From the NCBI GenBank assembly GCA_028583605.1, contig CM053328.1:13071086-13135085 (forward strand): a DNA stretch of 64,000 bases, written 5' to 3'. The stretch comes from Dastarcus helophoroides (Eukaryota > Arthropoda > Insecta > Coleoptera > Bothrideridae). Each line of letters begins with the position of its first letter. Within the stretch, counting starts at the first letter, position 1. The notes under the pieces were generated by a model. That model was not told the DNA's origin. It saw nothing but the letters and a program-made list of their open reading frames with translations, and searched no databases. This document shows positions 10,634 to 21,929 of the stretch, piece after piece. Both the position numbers and the translations under genes were made by a program.

Positions 10634-10971
10634 TGCAAGGAAAAGTAATTGTAAAATTTAGTTAGGGAACTTTCTAGAAAATTTTTTAAGGGAAAGCGGC
10701 TGCGATAATAAATCAATCGGCAGATAAGCGCTCCAGAAATTTCGGCAAACGATAAGCCTTATCTGCCGAATTCTTCTAGAACCCGGACCGGGACCTATAT
10801 AAGGCGGTCACTTTTACCTCAGTTAGTTAGTTCATTAAACAGTTAGTTAGAAGTTAATGAATAAGTTGGTTAATTAAGCAGTGTTAGTGAATTGCAATTG
10901 TAGTGTTCCAAGTTCAGTTTTAAAATAAAGTGCTTATAATTCACCAAGTGTTAATCATTCGAACCTATAAC
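10634..10971 (+). mobile_element. Solo LTR 2, same family as the LTR at 9573
   Basis: Similar along its length to 9573-9935: TGCAAGG-AAAGTAATTGT at the left, GGGAAAGCGGC, GCAGATAAGCG, CGATAAGCCTTATCTGC, CTATATAAGG (10795), AGTGTTCCAAGTTCAGTTT and AATAAAG. The copia frame resumes at RDVRF directly after it. Right-end identity is weaker than at LTR 1, so the exact end and the target duplication are uncertain. Confidence 0.75.
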
Positions 10972-10973
10972 GC

Positions 10974-11772
10974 GTGATGTTAGGTTCTTTTATCCTTGAC
11001 GACTTGTACGAAGAATTCGATAACAAGTTGGAAATCACTTTACAATCTACAGAATTGATAAAGGATGATGAAATTCGTAGAATTGAAGAAGAACATGAGG
11101 ATGGAAACGAGGTGGACGAGACAAAGAGGGGACCAGGAAGACCAAGACTTAAACGAAAGGAAATGCGGAAAGATCAACAAAAATATACAACATGATACAT
11201 TCGAACTTCTACGTAAATATCGCAGATCAAGTACATATTTCTAGGTGAAGTACCAATGAAACAAGCTCTAGAAGGGCCTGAGGCTAAGGAGTGGTTTGAA
11301 GCCATGGCAGAGGAAATTACAAATATAATCAAAAACGACATATGAACTCTTGTGAATCGAACCATCGATGAGGAAGTCCTGGGAAGTCGAATGATACTCA
11401 GAAACAAGTACAACGCTGACGGTTCTATAGTAAGATGGAAAGCACGTCTTCTGGCTCAGGAATTCACTCATAAGTCAGGCGTTTACTTTAATGAAACAAT
11501 GCTCCCGTGGCTAGGTTAAGTTTCATAAAACTTGTTAATGTATTATCAAACCACTTTAACAAGAATATACATCAGATGGATGTGACATCGCCCCATTCAA
11601 ATGGTAGGCTCGGAAAAACTATTTTCATGGAACCCTTAAAAGAACTAGGCGAAGTGCCTAATCACATCCAACAGGATGACAAGTACAATATAAATCTGAA
11701 ATAGAAACCTGTGACTATTGCGTCAAAGATGTTGGACTTTCAAAAGCGACTGAAGATCTCGAGGGGAACAAC
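10974..11772 (+). pseudogene. copia integrase/RT linker and N-terminal RT remnant
   Basis: The open frame at 10974-11195 is the acidic and basic linker between integrase and RT, ending in RGPGRPRLKRK. RT follows with breaks: KQALEGPEAKEWFEAMAEEI (near 11258-11320), VRWKARLLAQEFTHKSGVYF (near 11430-11490), then after a frameshift ARLSFIKLVNVLS and IHQMDVTSPHSNG (11509-11610). MDV is the first catalytic Asp region. The YVDD motif, the rest of RT and RNase H are absent; a short tail (KISRGTT) and the purine tract lead into the 3' LTR. Confidence 0.85.
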
Positions 11773-12202
11773 TGTTAGATATTTGTATTTCACGAGACCA
11801 CAGGCGACGGTTAACTTGATTAAGTTGCAGTTGTCAGAGACTTGACGTTCTTTCTAATTAATTTGTGTGTAACATTAATTCACTTCCAAAGAAGGTTTCA
11901 CCCCTTTACCACATCGGCAATTAAATAAATAATTACGCGATACGTATTTCGCCAGCAGAACTGGCATTTTCAAGCGCACTAATCTTAAAAGATTAGCAAA
12001 AGATGCATCGATGCTTGAAAATGCCAGTTCTGCTGGCGAAATACGTATCGCGTAATTATTTATTTAATTGCCGATGTGGTAAAGGGGTGAAACCTTCTTT
12101 GGACTTAATCACAAGCCACAGTGTTTAGTTCAGTGCTTTAATTAATTCACTTCGTTCATTAAAAATACGTTATCATGATTATGGTCACACTGCAAATCTT
12201 CA
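11773..12202 (+). repeat. copia 3' LTR, interrupted by a MITE
   Basis: Starts TGTTAGATATTT after the purine tract and ends TCTTCA. It matches the 5' LTR outside a 217-bp insertion (11886-12102) and retains 47 bp (ACTTAATCACAAGCC to TTTAATTAATT) missing from the 5' copy. Confidence 0.85.
11886..12102. mobile_element. Foldback MITE with perfect 90-bp arms
   Basis: The first 90 bases (from CCAAAGAAGGTTTC) are, as read by eye, the exact reverse complement of the last 90. The 37-bp loop contains a small hairpin (CTAATCTT/AAGATTAG). ACTT flanks both sides (11882-11885, 12103-12106) as a 4-bp target duplication. No coding capacity. Perfect arms inside a decayed LTR point to recent insertion. Confidence 0.85.
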
Positions 12203-12540
12203 CAAGTTTCAAGAGAAAACATCAAACTTTAACATAAAAATGTAACATATCCAGAAAAGGACTAAATTTCCAAATAGAATCAAATTTTAAATTGTCCCAC
12301 CGACTTGCAATAGTCGTATTCTATTCCATTACTTTGTCACCGTTTCGGAGGGATTCAGGTATAAACATTGCAGTGATATATGCTTGGGGCACAGTACCGA
12401 CCTAGTTGACAACGTACTGCGACATTTAAATTTCTTGATATTTTTAATAACAAATATCATTTATTATTAAACAAGTTAGATATTTATAATAAAGTGTTTG
12501 TTAGAAGAAATTTATCTGATTAACCTGCCTACAGCAATTA
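12203..12540. other. Noncoding sequence next to the copia element
   Basis: No gene is recognised. The composition gradually rises towards the GC-richer island that follows. Confidence 0.4.
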
Positions 12541-13790
12541 TCGCTGAAAGGAGTGACTTTTTCCCCAATAATCCACTCATAAATCCAACTTATGTCCACG
12601 TGACGTTTATTAATTTTGCTACACTAGAAAACACATATCCATACGATAGTGCCAACTTTCGAACGCAGTAAACAATTTTCCGGCTTATCTTCAAGTCGGT
12701 TCGTAGATTAATGAAATAAAAACCGAGTTTGCAGCCATTGAATGCTGCAATTTAATTTCGAGAAAAGAGGGGCAAAAGATGGGGTAGAAAGGCGGCGAGG
12801 GGGTGTGCGTTAAACATATCTCCAAGACTAAGCGGGAAAGTTATAATTATTCTTTCAAAAGCGGGAGGCAGGTTGGATTGAAAGGTTTTCTAGAGGCGAT
12901 GTGTTTCTTATCTTTGTTTATCGTCGTTCACTCGGTTATATCTTGTTGATTGAGGTCCTACTTTATAATTACTTTAATTAAGAAAAAGCATTCTCTAATG
13001 AAAACTTCACTGTGCTCTACAAAGCGGGCACATATTTTGATTTTAAAATATTTACTTCGTATTCTTGTAATTAAGATTTATTTTTGCGGGAAGTGTTCCA
13101 ATTCCTCTGCTTGTTTTAATTGAAAATTCCTCCAAATTCGGAAAGATTCTTGATAATTTTTCGGCCGTTCTGGTTTTTTCACGGTGTCTTCTACCGTCTT
13201 TTGTTAGGATACGGGGTGGGGTATAGGTGAGTACGAATAGAAGATAGGTCGATTAGTTGTATATAGAGGAAGGAGGGTTAAGTTTAGCAGGAATTGCTCG
13301 CACTGAAACAAGCAATTAAACTTGTAACTCTAATGAAACATAATGTAATGAAATAGCCGTCAATATATATCGGACCGGGGGCTGCACAATTACAGGTAAC
13401 TAATACTCCTTGATACGTGTTTAAAGTTGGCTGCATTGTTTAGCGATGTGACCACAACCCCCCAAGAATAATGGCGAAGTCAAACCAAGACAAATGGCAT
13501 TTCGCATCCAGGTTAATTCCTCGAGTTGTTGCAAACTTGGGCGATTGCCGAATTCCGCAAACTTCCAGGGTTCCATGTCCACTCGTTACAAATCCTTCTT
13601 GATTGGGACTGACCAGCGATATCGACACTACGACCTCCCACTAACCTTTGTGGCTTCTGCAAGGAATTTCATAATCGCAGGACTACCATTCAAGATGTAT
13701 TTCGACATATTTCTAATCGTACTTGATTTATACGACACTCAGCGAAATATCCCTATTATTACTTGTCTTTGAACCAACTTTGACTCAAAG
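12540..13790. other. Unique GC-richer island 1
   Basis: Complex, repeat-free sequence with GC clearly above the surroundings. It includes GCGGGAAA at 12832-12839, an AGGTGAGTA donor-like site near 13225, and ACAGGTAACT near 13395. Frames at 13440-13628 (minus) and 13494-13772 (plus) overlap and neither shows a domain, so I do not call a gene. Candidate regulatory module or untranslated exon; the basis is composition and complexity only. Confidence 0.4.
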
Positions 13791-14219
13791 TCTGTAAAAC
13801 TAGATTTGCACTGAAAAAGTAGAACATAGTACCACTTCGTTTTAAACATGTGTTTGTTGAACAAACTTTATAATCACAATGCAGGTTAATGAAAAAAGTA
13901 ACTCGGCTATAAATTAATATAAGAATTTTGAAAACCAATTTTTTACCACTTTAACATAAATTGCAATCAGCTCCAAAACCTTCAAACCTGAAAAAACTCT
14001 GATTTAATTAGAGTCCTACTGAGGCGGAGTTACCATACGAGGCAAAAGATGAGAAAGTTTACAAAATCAGATACTGTCCATAAAATATGCAATATGCAAG
14101 CAGGTTATCTGTTAAAGGTAGACAAGGGCCAATCATCTCATGATACTATACTCCTATCTGTATTTTTATCTAAATAGAACTTTTACAGATAATTATTTTT
14201 TCACCATTAAAAAATTAAA
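13791..14219. other. Noncoding sequence, nothing recognised
   Basis: Ordinary AT-rich sequence without exons or repeats that I can match elsewhere in the window. Confidence 0.4.
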
Positions 14220-14900
14220 CAAATACAATAGACATAGAAATTAAGGGATAAATAAAAAAATTCTAAAACTTTGTGTGGTTTTTAAAACTTTGTAGGTCAA
14301 AGAAAAATGCTAATAAAGAAAAATAAAAATAACCAAATTCAAGTTTCTAATTTTCAGATCTTGAGCTTAAAAGTTTTTGGTTTAAGTAATTTAAGAGTAA
14401 TTATAAGAAAACCATGGGGCTTTAAAAAGATTTATGAATTTTATTATTATTTTTAGTAATCCAATTCAAAATCTCTTCCATACTCTGTTCATCCAAGAGA
14501 TATAGTTAGGCCCCTTCCTTAAACAAAGCGAAATATTTGAATAAATTATCTCTATTCGCTAAAACTGAAAATTTCCTTATCACATACATCAAAAAAATTT
14601 GTTTGATTGCTTAATTAGTAACGTTGATTTATATCTTGATATTGTGTAAACCTGTTTTTTTTAAGGGAGACTGGCCTAAATATATCTCTTGGGTGAACAG
14701 AGTATAGATAATTTAATCCTCTTTAATTTGACTAGTTTTCGAGTCCTGCAAAATACTTTTGCTGAATTATTGTCGTTAAAAACAAAAGAGTCATTTTTGA
14801 TTTTGATAATCAATAACTTGGGAAATAATGATCATACAGAAAATGCGAGTAAGGTTTTGAAAATTGTAAAATATTCTCTACATATTTTAGTTGGCAATTT
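14220..14900 (+). repeat. Dispersed repeat R3, copy 2, with an internal foldback
   Basis: Shares AGAAATTAAGGGATA and GATAATCAATAACTTGGGAAATA with the 57.6-kb copy. An inverted pair sits inside: ACTCTGTTCATCCAAGAGAT near 14482 and ATCTCTTGGGTGAACAGAGT near 14684. The 71-codon frame at 14689-14904 is repeat-derived. Confidence 0.5.
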
Positions 14901-15410
14901 TTAATAAAAAAATATACTTCTTGGTTTTAAACAGTTAACGTTTTCATAGTCGTTTTGAAAAACCAAATTAAAAATAATTTTTAAAAGATATTTTTTCAAT
15001 ACAGAACCCTGGTAACATTGATGAAAAACTAAGTAAACATATTTTATAATAAATATTCCAAATAAGCTTATAAATAATCATAAATCCAGAAATATAATTT
15101 TGAAAGTTTAACTTTTTTGTCGTGTTGATCCCAAATTTGTAGCTTAAGAAAACTATTTAAATTTTCAGTGGAAATTAGAAAAAAAATCTAATTTTCAGGA
15201 CTAGAATATTTATTTCTGGAAACTTCAAATCTCAAGTTGACATTTCAGAAAAAAAATTGAAATTCAGAGAAATTTTAAAGTGAAAAGAGAAAAATATAAA
15301 AAATTTCAATTTTTTAAAATTTTGTCCCTCAATAGTAGAAAACGAAACATTTCATTTCATTCTCGTGCCTGTCCGTCCGCCTGTCACAAAGAGCTTTTCT
15401 TCGAAAACTA
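14901..15410. other. AT-rich filler
   Basis: Type A-like low-complexity sequence. The short stretch TCGTGCCTGTCCGTCCGCCT near 15362 stands out by GC but matches nothing else here. Confidence 0.4.
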
Positions 15411-16804
15411 TTCAGAATGGACCATAAGTAATGGTACACAGAGCAAGAGTAGATTTTTCGTAAAATATTAATGTGATTTAGCTTCATTTACCTTATACCA
15501 AAACTGATATAAACAGAGATACGGGGTTCAAAGTTGAAAAAAAAATTCAATTTTTTCGTATAACTATTGAATAAATTGCAATATAGGCACGAAATTTGGC
15601 ACAAGGAGGTTTCTTAAGTCCATGAACTCTAATTTGCTAACCTATTACCAATAGTTAATAGGGGGCGCTACCTGCGCTATTCTGCATAATTCTAAATCAT
15701 CATAACTTTTTTGTGTATCTATATATTAATTTTAAATAAGTAATTTCATTTCTTCATATTTCTTTCGTAAAAAAGGTATACGTTCTGAAAGTTCATACGA
15801 GCAATAGTTTTCAAGATATTTGCCTTTAAAGTTTGAAGTGCCTTTGTTTTTAATTACTTAAGATATTAAATTTTTAAGTAGGTTTGAAAAAAAGGCAATA
15901 ATAAGACAGCTTTTAAAGTAATTTATGTGAAATATTCCTTTGATGCTAATATTATTACCTAAATTTTGAAAGTCTCAATAAAGAAAATGCAAAAAATTAA
16001 GACATAATTTATTTTCTAGAGATGTGAGATATGATCTCTGAGTCCCCACAAGAAAATTTTAATAGCCTGGGTAGTCAAAGCAGATATTTAGATATAAATT
16101 CTAATAAAAGACAGCCAGATTTTTAATTGTTTGCAATCCTTTCACATACAAAGGTCATTTCTCGAATATTTATTTTTGAAAATGAATTTTATTTTGGTAT
16201 TTTATTTAAATTTGCCTTAAAAATTTAAAAAATATGTGTAATAAGGATGTCAGTGGAGTAATATTTGATATAAACTATTTTCGAGTCTGTTATATTATTT
16301 TTATTTTGAAATCTACTGCGATAAATTCACATTTACATAACTTGAAATAAACGTACGGCAAACTTTGAAGGTAAATATCTTGAAAACGGCTGCTTGTATT
16401 AACATTCAGAAAGTATACCTTTTTTACATAAAAAAATGTAGATAAATAAAAGTATCTATTTAAAATAAGGGCACATGGAGGCAGAAAAAAGTTACGATGC
16501 TTTAGAATAATACAGGATAGTGCAGGTGGCGTCCCCTATGAGTTACTGGCAATCTGTTAGCAAATTAGAATTTCATGACCAAAGAAACCCCCGCATGCCA
16601 AAATTGTTGTCTGTAGTGATACGTGTTCATCAGTTATGCGAAAAAATCAAAATTTTTTTTTCAACTTTGACACCCTGTTTCTTGGTTAATATCAACTTTT
16701 GGTAAAAAGTAAATTTGGCTATATATATATATATAAATTTTTATGCGAGAAATTCACTCTTGCTCTCTTGCTCTATGTACCATTACTTATGGTCCATTCT
16801 GTAT
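15411..16804 (+). mobile_element. Long-hairpin DNA element, family FB-1, copy B
   Basis: Begins CAGAATGGACCATAAGTAAT and ends ATTACTTATGGTCCATTCTG. The arms carry the same internal landmarks as copies A and C, including AGGGGGCGCTACCTGCG near 15660 and its inverted counterpart near 16527. The 61-codon frame at 16520-16705 lies in the right arm. A short TA run (16722-16734) interrupts that arm. Confidence 0.8.
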
Positions 16805-17387
16805 ATCGTAGAAAGTTGAAATGTAGACTTAGTTAGTTTTGGAAAATTTAATTTCGTTTTTCAGCATTTCGAATATCATTTCAAAATTCTAAAATATTTT
16901 TTAAAGGAATTGAATTTTAAAATTCATTTTTTTTTAAATAGCTGTACATTTTCTCTCGCTTCTCAAAGTACTATGTCTACATTTTATGTTTAAAACTCAA
17001 AAATTTGAAAATATACATACACATTTTTATGACTTATGTCAATTTTTCTCTAAATTTCGACTTTTTTCTAAAACTGTGTCCTTTAAACTTAAAAATTATT
17101 CTTTTTAAAATTTTGACTTTAAAAATGGAGTAAGTATCGAGCTAAATCTTGAATTTGCTTCATAAACGAAAAGTCAAATTTTAAAGATGATATTTTTTTT
17201 TACCTCTGAATTTAAATTTAATATTTGAACTTTAGACTTACTTTGAGTCAAAAACGAAACTGGTTTTTTTTAACCTAGGTTGGTAGAAATGAAACCGAAA
17301 CTTTGGTTAGTCTTTAAGGTATCTATGTAACAAAAGTCTTTGGAAAAAATAGCTAGCTGCGAAGTAATGGAGAATAAGTTAGTAGTA
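16805..17387. other. AT-rich filler
   Basis: Low-complexity T-rich sequence, no gene. GAAACCGAAACT near 17290 is reminiscent of 2886-3200 but too short to assign. Confidence 0.4.
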
Positions 17388-17552
17388 GATTAAAAAACAC
17401 ACCTAAGGCGTTTCTATAGCCACCTTATCATCTTCAGAGAGTCAGGCTCTCGAAACGCATTAGAGCAATATTTCTTTGTGTTTTTTATTCTTTCTTGGTT
17501 TCAGAACAAGATATGTATTTCAATTTTTAAAGATAACCAAGGACCACCAAAA
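17388..17552 (+). mobile_element. SINE-like palindromic retroposon, copy b
   Basis: Contains the family signature in shortened form: GATTAAAAAACAC, TATCATCTTCAGAGAG, TCGAAACGCATTAGAGCAA, TTTCTTGGTTTCAG and AAGATAACCAAGGACCA. The left part is truncated and the hairpin shortened. Oriented with its long 3' end to the right. Confidence 0.7.
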
Positions 17553-17554
17553 TT

Positions 17555-17856
17555 ATGTATCACATTTGACATATATTTTACGAAGTTATAAGAAATTGGC
17601 TAGAGGCTCGCAACATCGTTTTTGTACCCAAAAATGATAATCCTCCAAATGTTCCATTGGCTAGTCCAGTTGAAAACTTTTGGTCATTATTGGGCAAAAA
17701 GGTCTATAATAAATACTGAAAGATGGGAAGTAAAGAACGGTTACGATGCTAAATCCGAAACATTCGGGAAATAGATAATCTGATCGTCCAACACCTCGAG
17801 TCAGGAGAAAATTGCGTGCCGTCAAAGGCAGTGGAACTTTAGGAATAATTTGAATT
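17555..17856 (+). pseudogene. Tc1-like (DDE) transposase C-terminal remnant
   Basis: A frame from 17579 reads YEVIRNWLEARNIVFVPKND, then NPPNVPLASPVENFWSLLGK, then a stop near 17717. The NPPNVP...P-(I/V)-E-(D/N)-FW block is the region of the third catalytic acid in a large group of invertebrate Tc1-like transposases. The tail RRKLRAVKGSGTL (near 17812-17848) matches how those proteins end. The N-terminal two thirds are missing. It belongs to a different lineage from the 4.1-kb mariner. Confidence 0.75.
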
Positions 17857-17939
17857 TTGTTTTTTGTTAATAACATTTTAAGGAAACACATCTGTAATAA
17901 ATGCTTCGAATACACTTTATTATTTTTTTGGTATCGCAC

Positions 17940-19145
17940 TTAGAATTTTTTAAAAATTTTGAATGTTTTTCAAAATTTTAATTCTTTGGTAATACATCCA
18001 GTTTTTAAAAACATGTTTGATTGTTGTTTCAATATTTTATTCAAAACTTTGCTTCGTTTCAAATTTTAATTCCTTATAATTTCGTCTTTTTTTCATAATT
18101 TTGACTCTTATATGATAATTTAGGCTTTTTTTCAATATTCTGACTTCGACAATTTTGAATTAATAAAAATTAAAATTTATCAAATTTCGACTTTTTTTGA
18201 AAATAATGACATTTTTTTCCAAATTTTTTTATCCCAAGATTTCCAATCATAATTACGACTTTTTTAAAAAGTTCGACTTTCCTGATAATTTTGATTTTTC
18301 TTCATTAAAGTAACTTTTAAAATTTAGATTTTTGAAAAATTGATTAAAAATTCTTCAATTTTTTAAATCTATTTAAATATTAGATCATTGCTTAAAATAT
18401 TAGCTTTTCGAAAAATTTAGAATTTTGTTAAAAATTTCATCATTTTTTGAAATACTCAAATTTTTTGTTGAAAATATCAAAATTTTGACTTTTTAAAAAC
18501 CTATTTTTCGGAAATTTAGTTTTCTAGGAAAATTCTAATATTTTTCAAAATCTCGATTGTTTTAGACAATTTTGGTTAAAAAATAGTAGATTTTTCAAAA
18601 TTTTAACTTTTTGAAAATTTTGACCCTTTTCAAACTTCTCAATTTTTTTCAAAATATTAATTTTATTGAAAATTTCAACTCTAAAGTTTCGTCTTTTTTT
18701 ATAAATTTGAAATGTTTTGAAAAATTTGGTTTATTTTTAAATATTCAATTTTATCGAAAATTTCATTTAAAATTTGACATTTTTTAAAATTCAAACTGAT
18801 TTTTAAAATATCTTATTATTTAAAAATTTTCACTTTTAAATGTCGACTTTTCAAATTTTCGATTTTTTTTTAATTTTCGCTTTTTTAGAAATTAGTTTTC
18901 AAATTTTCGATTTGATATTTTTTTCGAAATTTTTCAAAATTTCACATGTGTACATATTTAAGTGTAGTTTCGTTAGACAAATATCGAACTACCATATTTC
19001 TAGAGTTTTGATTTTTTAAAAGTCGACTTTTTTCCAAATTTTGATTTTTCGGTCGAAATTTTTACTTTTATGTAATAAATTTCATTTGAAAAAAATCGAC
19101 ATTTTATAAAATTTTCACTTTTTGAAAAATTGGATTTTTTCAAAA
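17940..19145 (+). repeat. Degenerate tandem array type A, T-rich on the plus strand
   Basis: About 1.2 kb of loose units of roughly 20 bp of the form ATTTTGACTTTTTTCAAA, with frequent CGACTTTTT. Each unit is diverged, so no strict period survives. No ORF or other element. Confidence 0.6.
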
Positions 19146-20510
19146 TATGAATCAAATTTAAAAAAAATTAGGAAAATATAAGAGAAAATCAAATTTTAAG
19201 ATCAAAATTGGAATTTTGAAAATAAACTAGCAATTTAAAAAAAGAAAAATTTCGAGGAAGAAAATTTGAAAAAGTCGGAGTTTTTAGTAAATCATATTAA
19301 AAATAAAAACCTAATTTTTCACAGAAGGTTGAAAAATTCGCAATTTTCAAAAACATTTTTCAAAATTCATTCAGTAAATACGTTGAATTTATATTTTTTT
19401 AAATATTTTTACGTACATTTCGATCTAATTTAGAAAAAAAAAAACATTTTCAGAATCATAAAACATCACATTTTGAGATAAAAGTGGAAATTTATTGAAA
19501 AAGGCAAATATTAAGGAAATTTCGAAATAAATAAACGATTCTTAAAAGAAAAGTTGAAAAGTAGAATTTTGACAATAGAATCGAAATTTGGAAAAAATCG
19601 AAGTTCTAACGAAAAGACAAAGTTTAGAAAAAATACTATTTTAAGAGAAAAAGTAAAAATTTTAAGAAAAAAGACGAATTTATCAAGAAAACATTAAATA
19701 TCGGATATTGAGATAAAATTCGAAATTTTATGAAAAAAAACCATTTGAAATTTTCAAAAAATGAGTTTCTAAATTTTTTAAAATTTTAAATCAATCTAAA
19801 CTCCGAGAAAAAGACGAAATTAGGAGAAAATGATCAAAATTCTGAAAAAAAGATCTAATTTTGAGAAAAACTTTTAACCCTCTAGTAAAAATTAGAAATT
19901 TTTCAATTTTCCAGAGTCAGATTTTATCGAAATTACGTAAATAGCGAATTTTAAGAAAAAAATGGAAATTTCCTGGGTAAATGTTTATTTTCTCTTGACT
20001 GCTTGAGTCAGAGGAAGACAGTCGCCCTACCTTGCCCCATGTGGCGTTAGAAAATGTCCAATATTGTGATACATGTCGAAATTTGGACAAACAAATTGAA
20101 ACTTCCAGAATGTTTTTTCGTAATTTTCTTACAATTAATTAAATTTACAAAAAAACATACTTTTTTATCAGAAGATCGAACAAATTTCGAGGAAAACGAA
20201 AATTTTAATAAATAAGCTGAAATGTGCAGAATTTAAAAAAGTCGAAATTTTCAGAAAAAGCCTGACAACATTTCGGGAAAGAACGACGAGCTTTTAAACA
20301 AAAATTTGAAATTGTCATTGTCATGTTTAATAAAAGAAGTGGATTTTTATGAATAAATGCTAAATTCCAAAAAAAAGATAAATTTGGTAAAAAATTTGGA
20401 AATTTGACAAAAAAGTCGACAATTCGAAAAAATATTTCAAAGAAAGAATGAATTTTGAAGCTGGAAAGGAAACTTTTGGTCTCCCAGTTGAATACATGAA
20501 TTTTCGGTTT
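19146..20510 (-). repeat. Degenerate tandem array type A, opposite orientation
   Basis: The same motif style appears as its complement (AAAAAGTCGAAATTTT, TTGAAAAAATCG), making a head-to-head change of strand bias at about 19145. The 115-codon minus frame (20205-20552) is array-derived, rich in Phe/Leu/Ile with no domain. Confidence 0.6.
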
Positions 20511-20560
20511 GCTGCATGAAATAGAGGGGGCAAGCGCCCCGCCTTGCCCCATTCTAGCTA
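19990..20560 (-). repeat. Paired GC-rich motif resembling transposon ends
   Basis: CGCCCTACCTTGCCCCAT near 20022 and CGCCCCGCCTTGCCCCATTC near 20533 are near-identical, same orientation, about 510 bp apart in otherwise AT-only sequence. The minus-strand form ATGGGGCAAGGCGGGGCG recalls hAT-type ends. No target duplication found. Confidence 0.35.
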
Positions 20561-21235
20561 AACCTATGGTTAGCTAAGATATATTCCCTAATAATACGTG
20601 TAAAAGAAAATTTTAATCTTAAATATTTATAAAAAAATGTTCGAATTTTCGATAAAACTTTAAGATTAAAGTCCGGATTTAAAGGAAACAATTCGGGAAA
20701 AAACTAAAATTCATAAAAATAAAATTTCATTTAGTACAAAATTTCAGGAAAGATTCGAGATTTCTAAGAAATTTTTTAATTAAAGAGTATGCAATTTTCA
20801 AATTTAAACATGGAATTTTGATTAAAATTTCTAATTTCTGGTATTAGATTCGAAATTTGGAAAATTCTGTTTAGTTTTTAATTGGAAAATGTTTATTTTT
20901 AAATTGAAAATTGGTCTATTTCTAGAAATGCTTATCTTTTTTATGAAAAATTTTTTTTTACAGAAGTTTTCAATTAGAATACAAAATTAAAAGTTACAAA
21001 AAAGATTTATGTAAAGAAAGTTATCTTTAAGGGGCTGAAAATTTGAAGTTGAAACTAGAAATCTTGATAGATAAGAATTTTCTTTAAAATATTAAATAAA
21101 TAGTGCATAATTGTGAAAATTCAGGTTATAGTTTCGAGTTTTCAAACTAATACTTTCCTAAAAATTTTCATTTTTCTTTCAAAATTTGTGTTTTTTATAG
21201 ATTGCCAAATAAAAATATCTAAACTATGAATTGTC
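20561..21235. other. AT-rich filler
   Basis: No gene or element recognised. Confidence 0.4.
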
Positions 21236-21526
21236 AGATAATTATATTGTTTGTATACCTGCGGCATATAAATTCAGTATCAATTTGTTAAATATACACT
21301 GCTGGTATCAAGCGACTAGTTACAAAATTGTGTACCATCAATATTTTTTCTATGCAACAGATGGTGCAAGTCTATCGCGATACGATACATGGATTTCTCA
21401 AACATCGTTTGTAAACTGAACGATGTATGGATATTTTTTATGTTTTATCATCGATGTTGAAACGTCGATGTTTACAAACGATATATCGATGTTTTCAAAA
21501 CATCGAACTATCGTTTGCACTCCTAC
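21236..21526 (-). mobile_element. hAT-like MITE, family H, copy 1
   Basis: On the minus strand it begins TAGGAGTGCAAACGATAGTT and continues with several CGATGTTT and AACATCGA repeats, then ends in a block containing ATGCCGCAGGTATACAAACA. The same order is found at 31362-31650 on the other strand. A terminus like TAGGRRTGCAAACG with internal short repeats suits a hAT-derived MITE. Confidence 0.6.
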
Positions 21527-21929
21527 ATGATGGTCATGCTAAACTATAAGTTTGCCCCCTCTTAAAAGTTGCTCAACACACCTAACGAAGCTTTCACTTC
21601 AAAAAAACCTTATAGACATTCTTAAAAATCACCGTAGTTCATTGTTCATTTTAAATAAAACATTAAGAACTTCTCTCAGTTTTAAAGTTAGATGAGAAAA
21701 TCGTCTAATAAGAACTAATGACCAAGAAAGGGGTTTAAGGCAATGTAATATAACATTCACGTTAAAAAATACAAATTGCAGTCAAAGCTAAATGAAAATT
21801 TACCTACTCTCCGTTAGAAATTTATATCAATGGAACAAAATTTAAAGAAACAAATAAATCAGTACCTCAGAGCTGTATTTTAAGATTGGAATTTACCATT
21901 AGTTTTGTCGAGGTCGAATTTTGTACGTT
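21527..21929. other. Noncoding sequence, nothing recognised
   Basis: No exon or repeat matched within the window. Confidence 0.4.

Larger units (their letters stand above)
7706..12202 (+). mobile_element. Ty1/copia LTR retrotransposon, dead and nested
   Basis: Two LTR copies (7706-7873 and 11773-12202) bracket remnants in the order gag, protease, integrase, reverse transcriptase, which is the copia order. A primer site resembling copia's (GGTTATGAGCGCAGG, from 7876) follows the 5' LTR, and a purine tract (GAGGGGAA) precedes the 3' LTR. Stops and frameshifts are present throughout, and most of the reverse transcriptase and all of RNase H are missing between about 11690 and 11750. Four later insertions lie inside: two solo LTRs (9573-9935, 10634-10971), a SINE-like element (9987-10130) and a MITE (11886-12102). 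No convincing target duplication flanks the whole element. Confidence 0.9.

Noticed and set aside
13440..13772. Opposed frames in island 1 as a coding exon
   Set aside because: Open on both strands over the same stretch, no recognisable domain, and no consistent splice pair; composition alone explains it.
17661..17939. 92-codon minus-strand frame
   Set aside because: Antisense shadow of the Tc1-like transposase remnant.
20205..20552. 115-codon minus-strand frame as a gene
   Set aside because: Phe/Leu/Ile/Lys-rich translation of the type A array; the same kind of frame appears in other array blocks.
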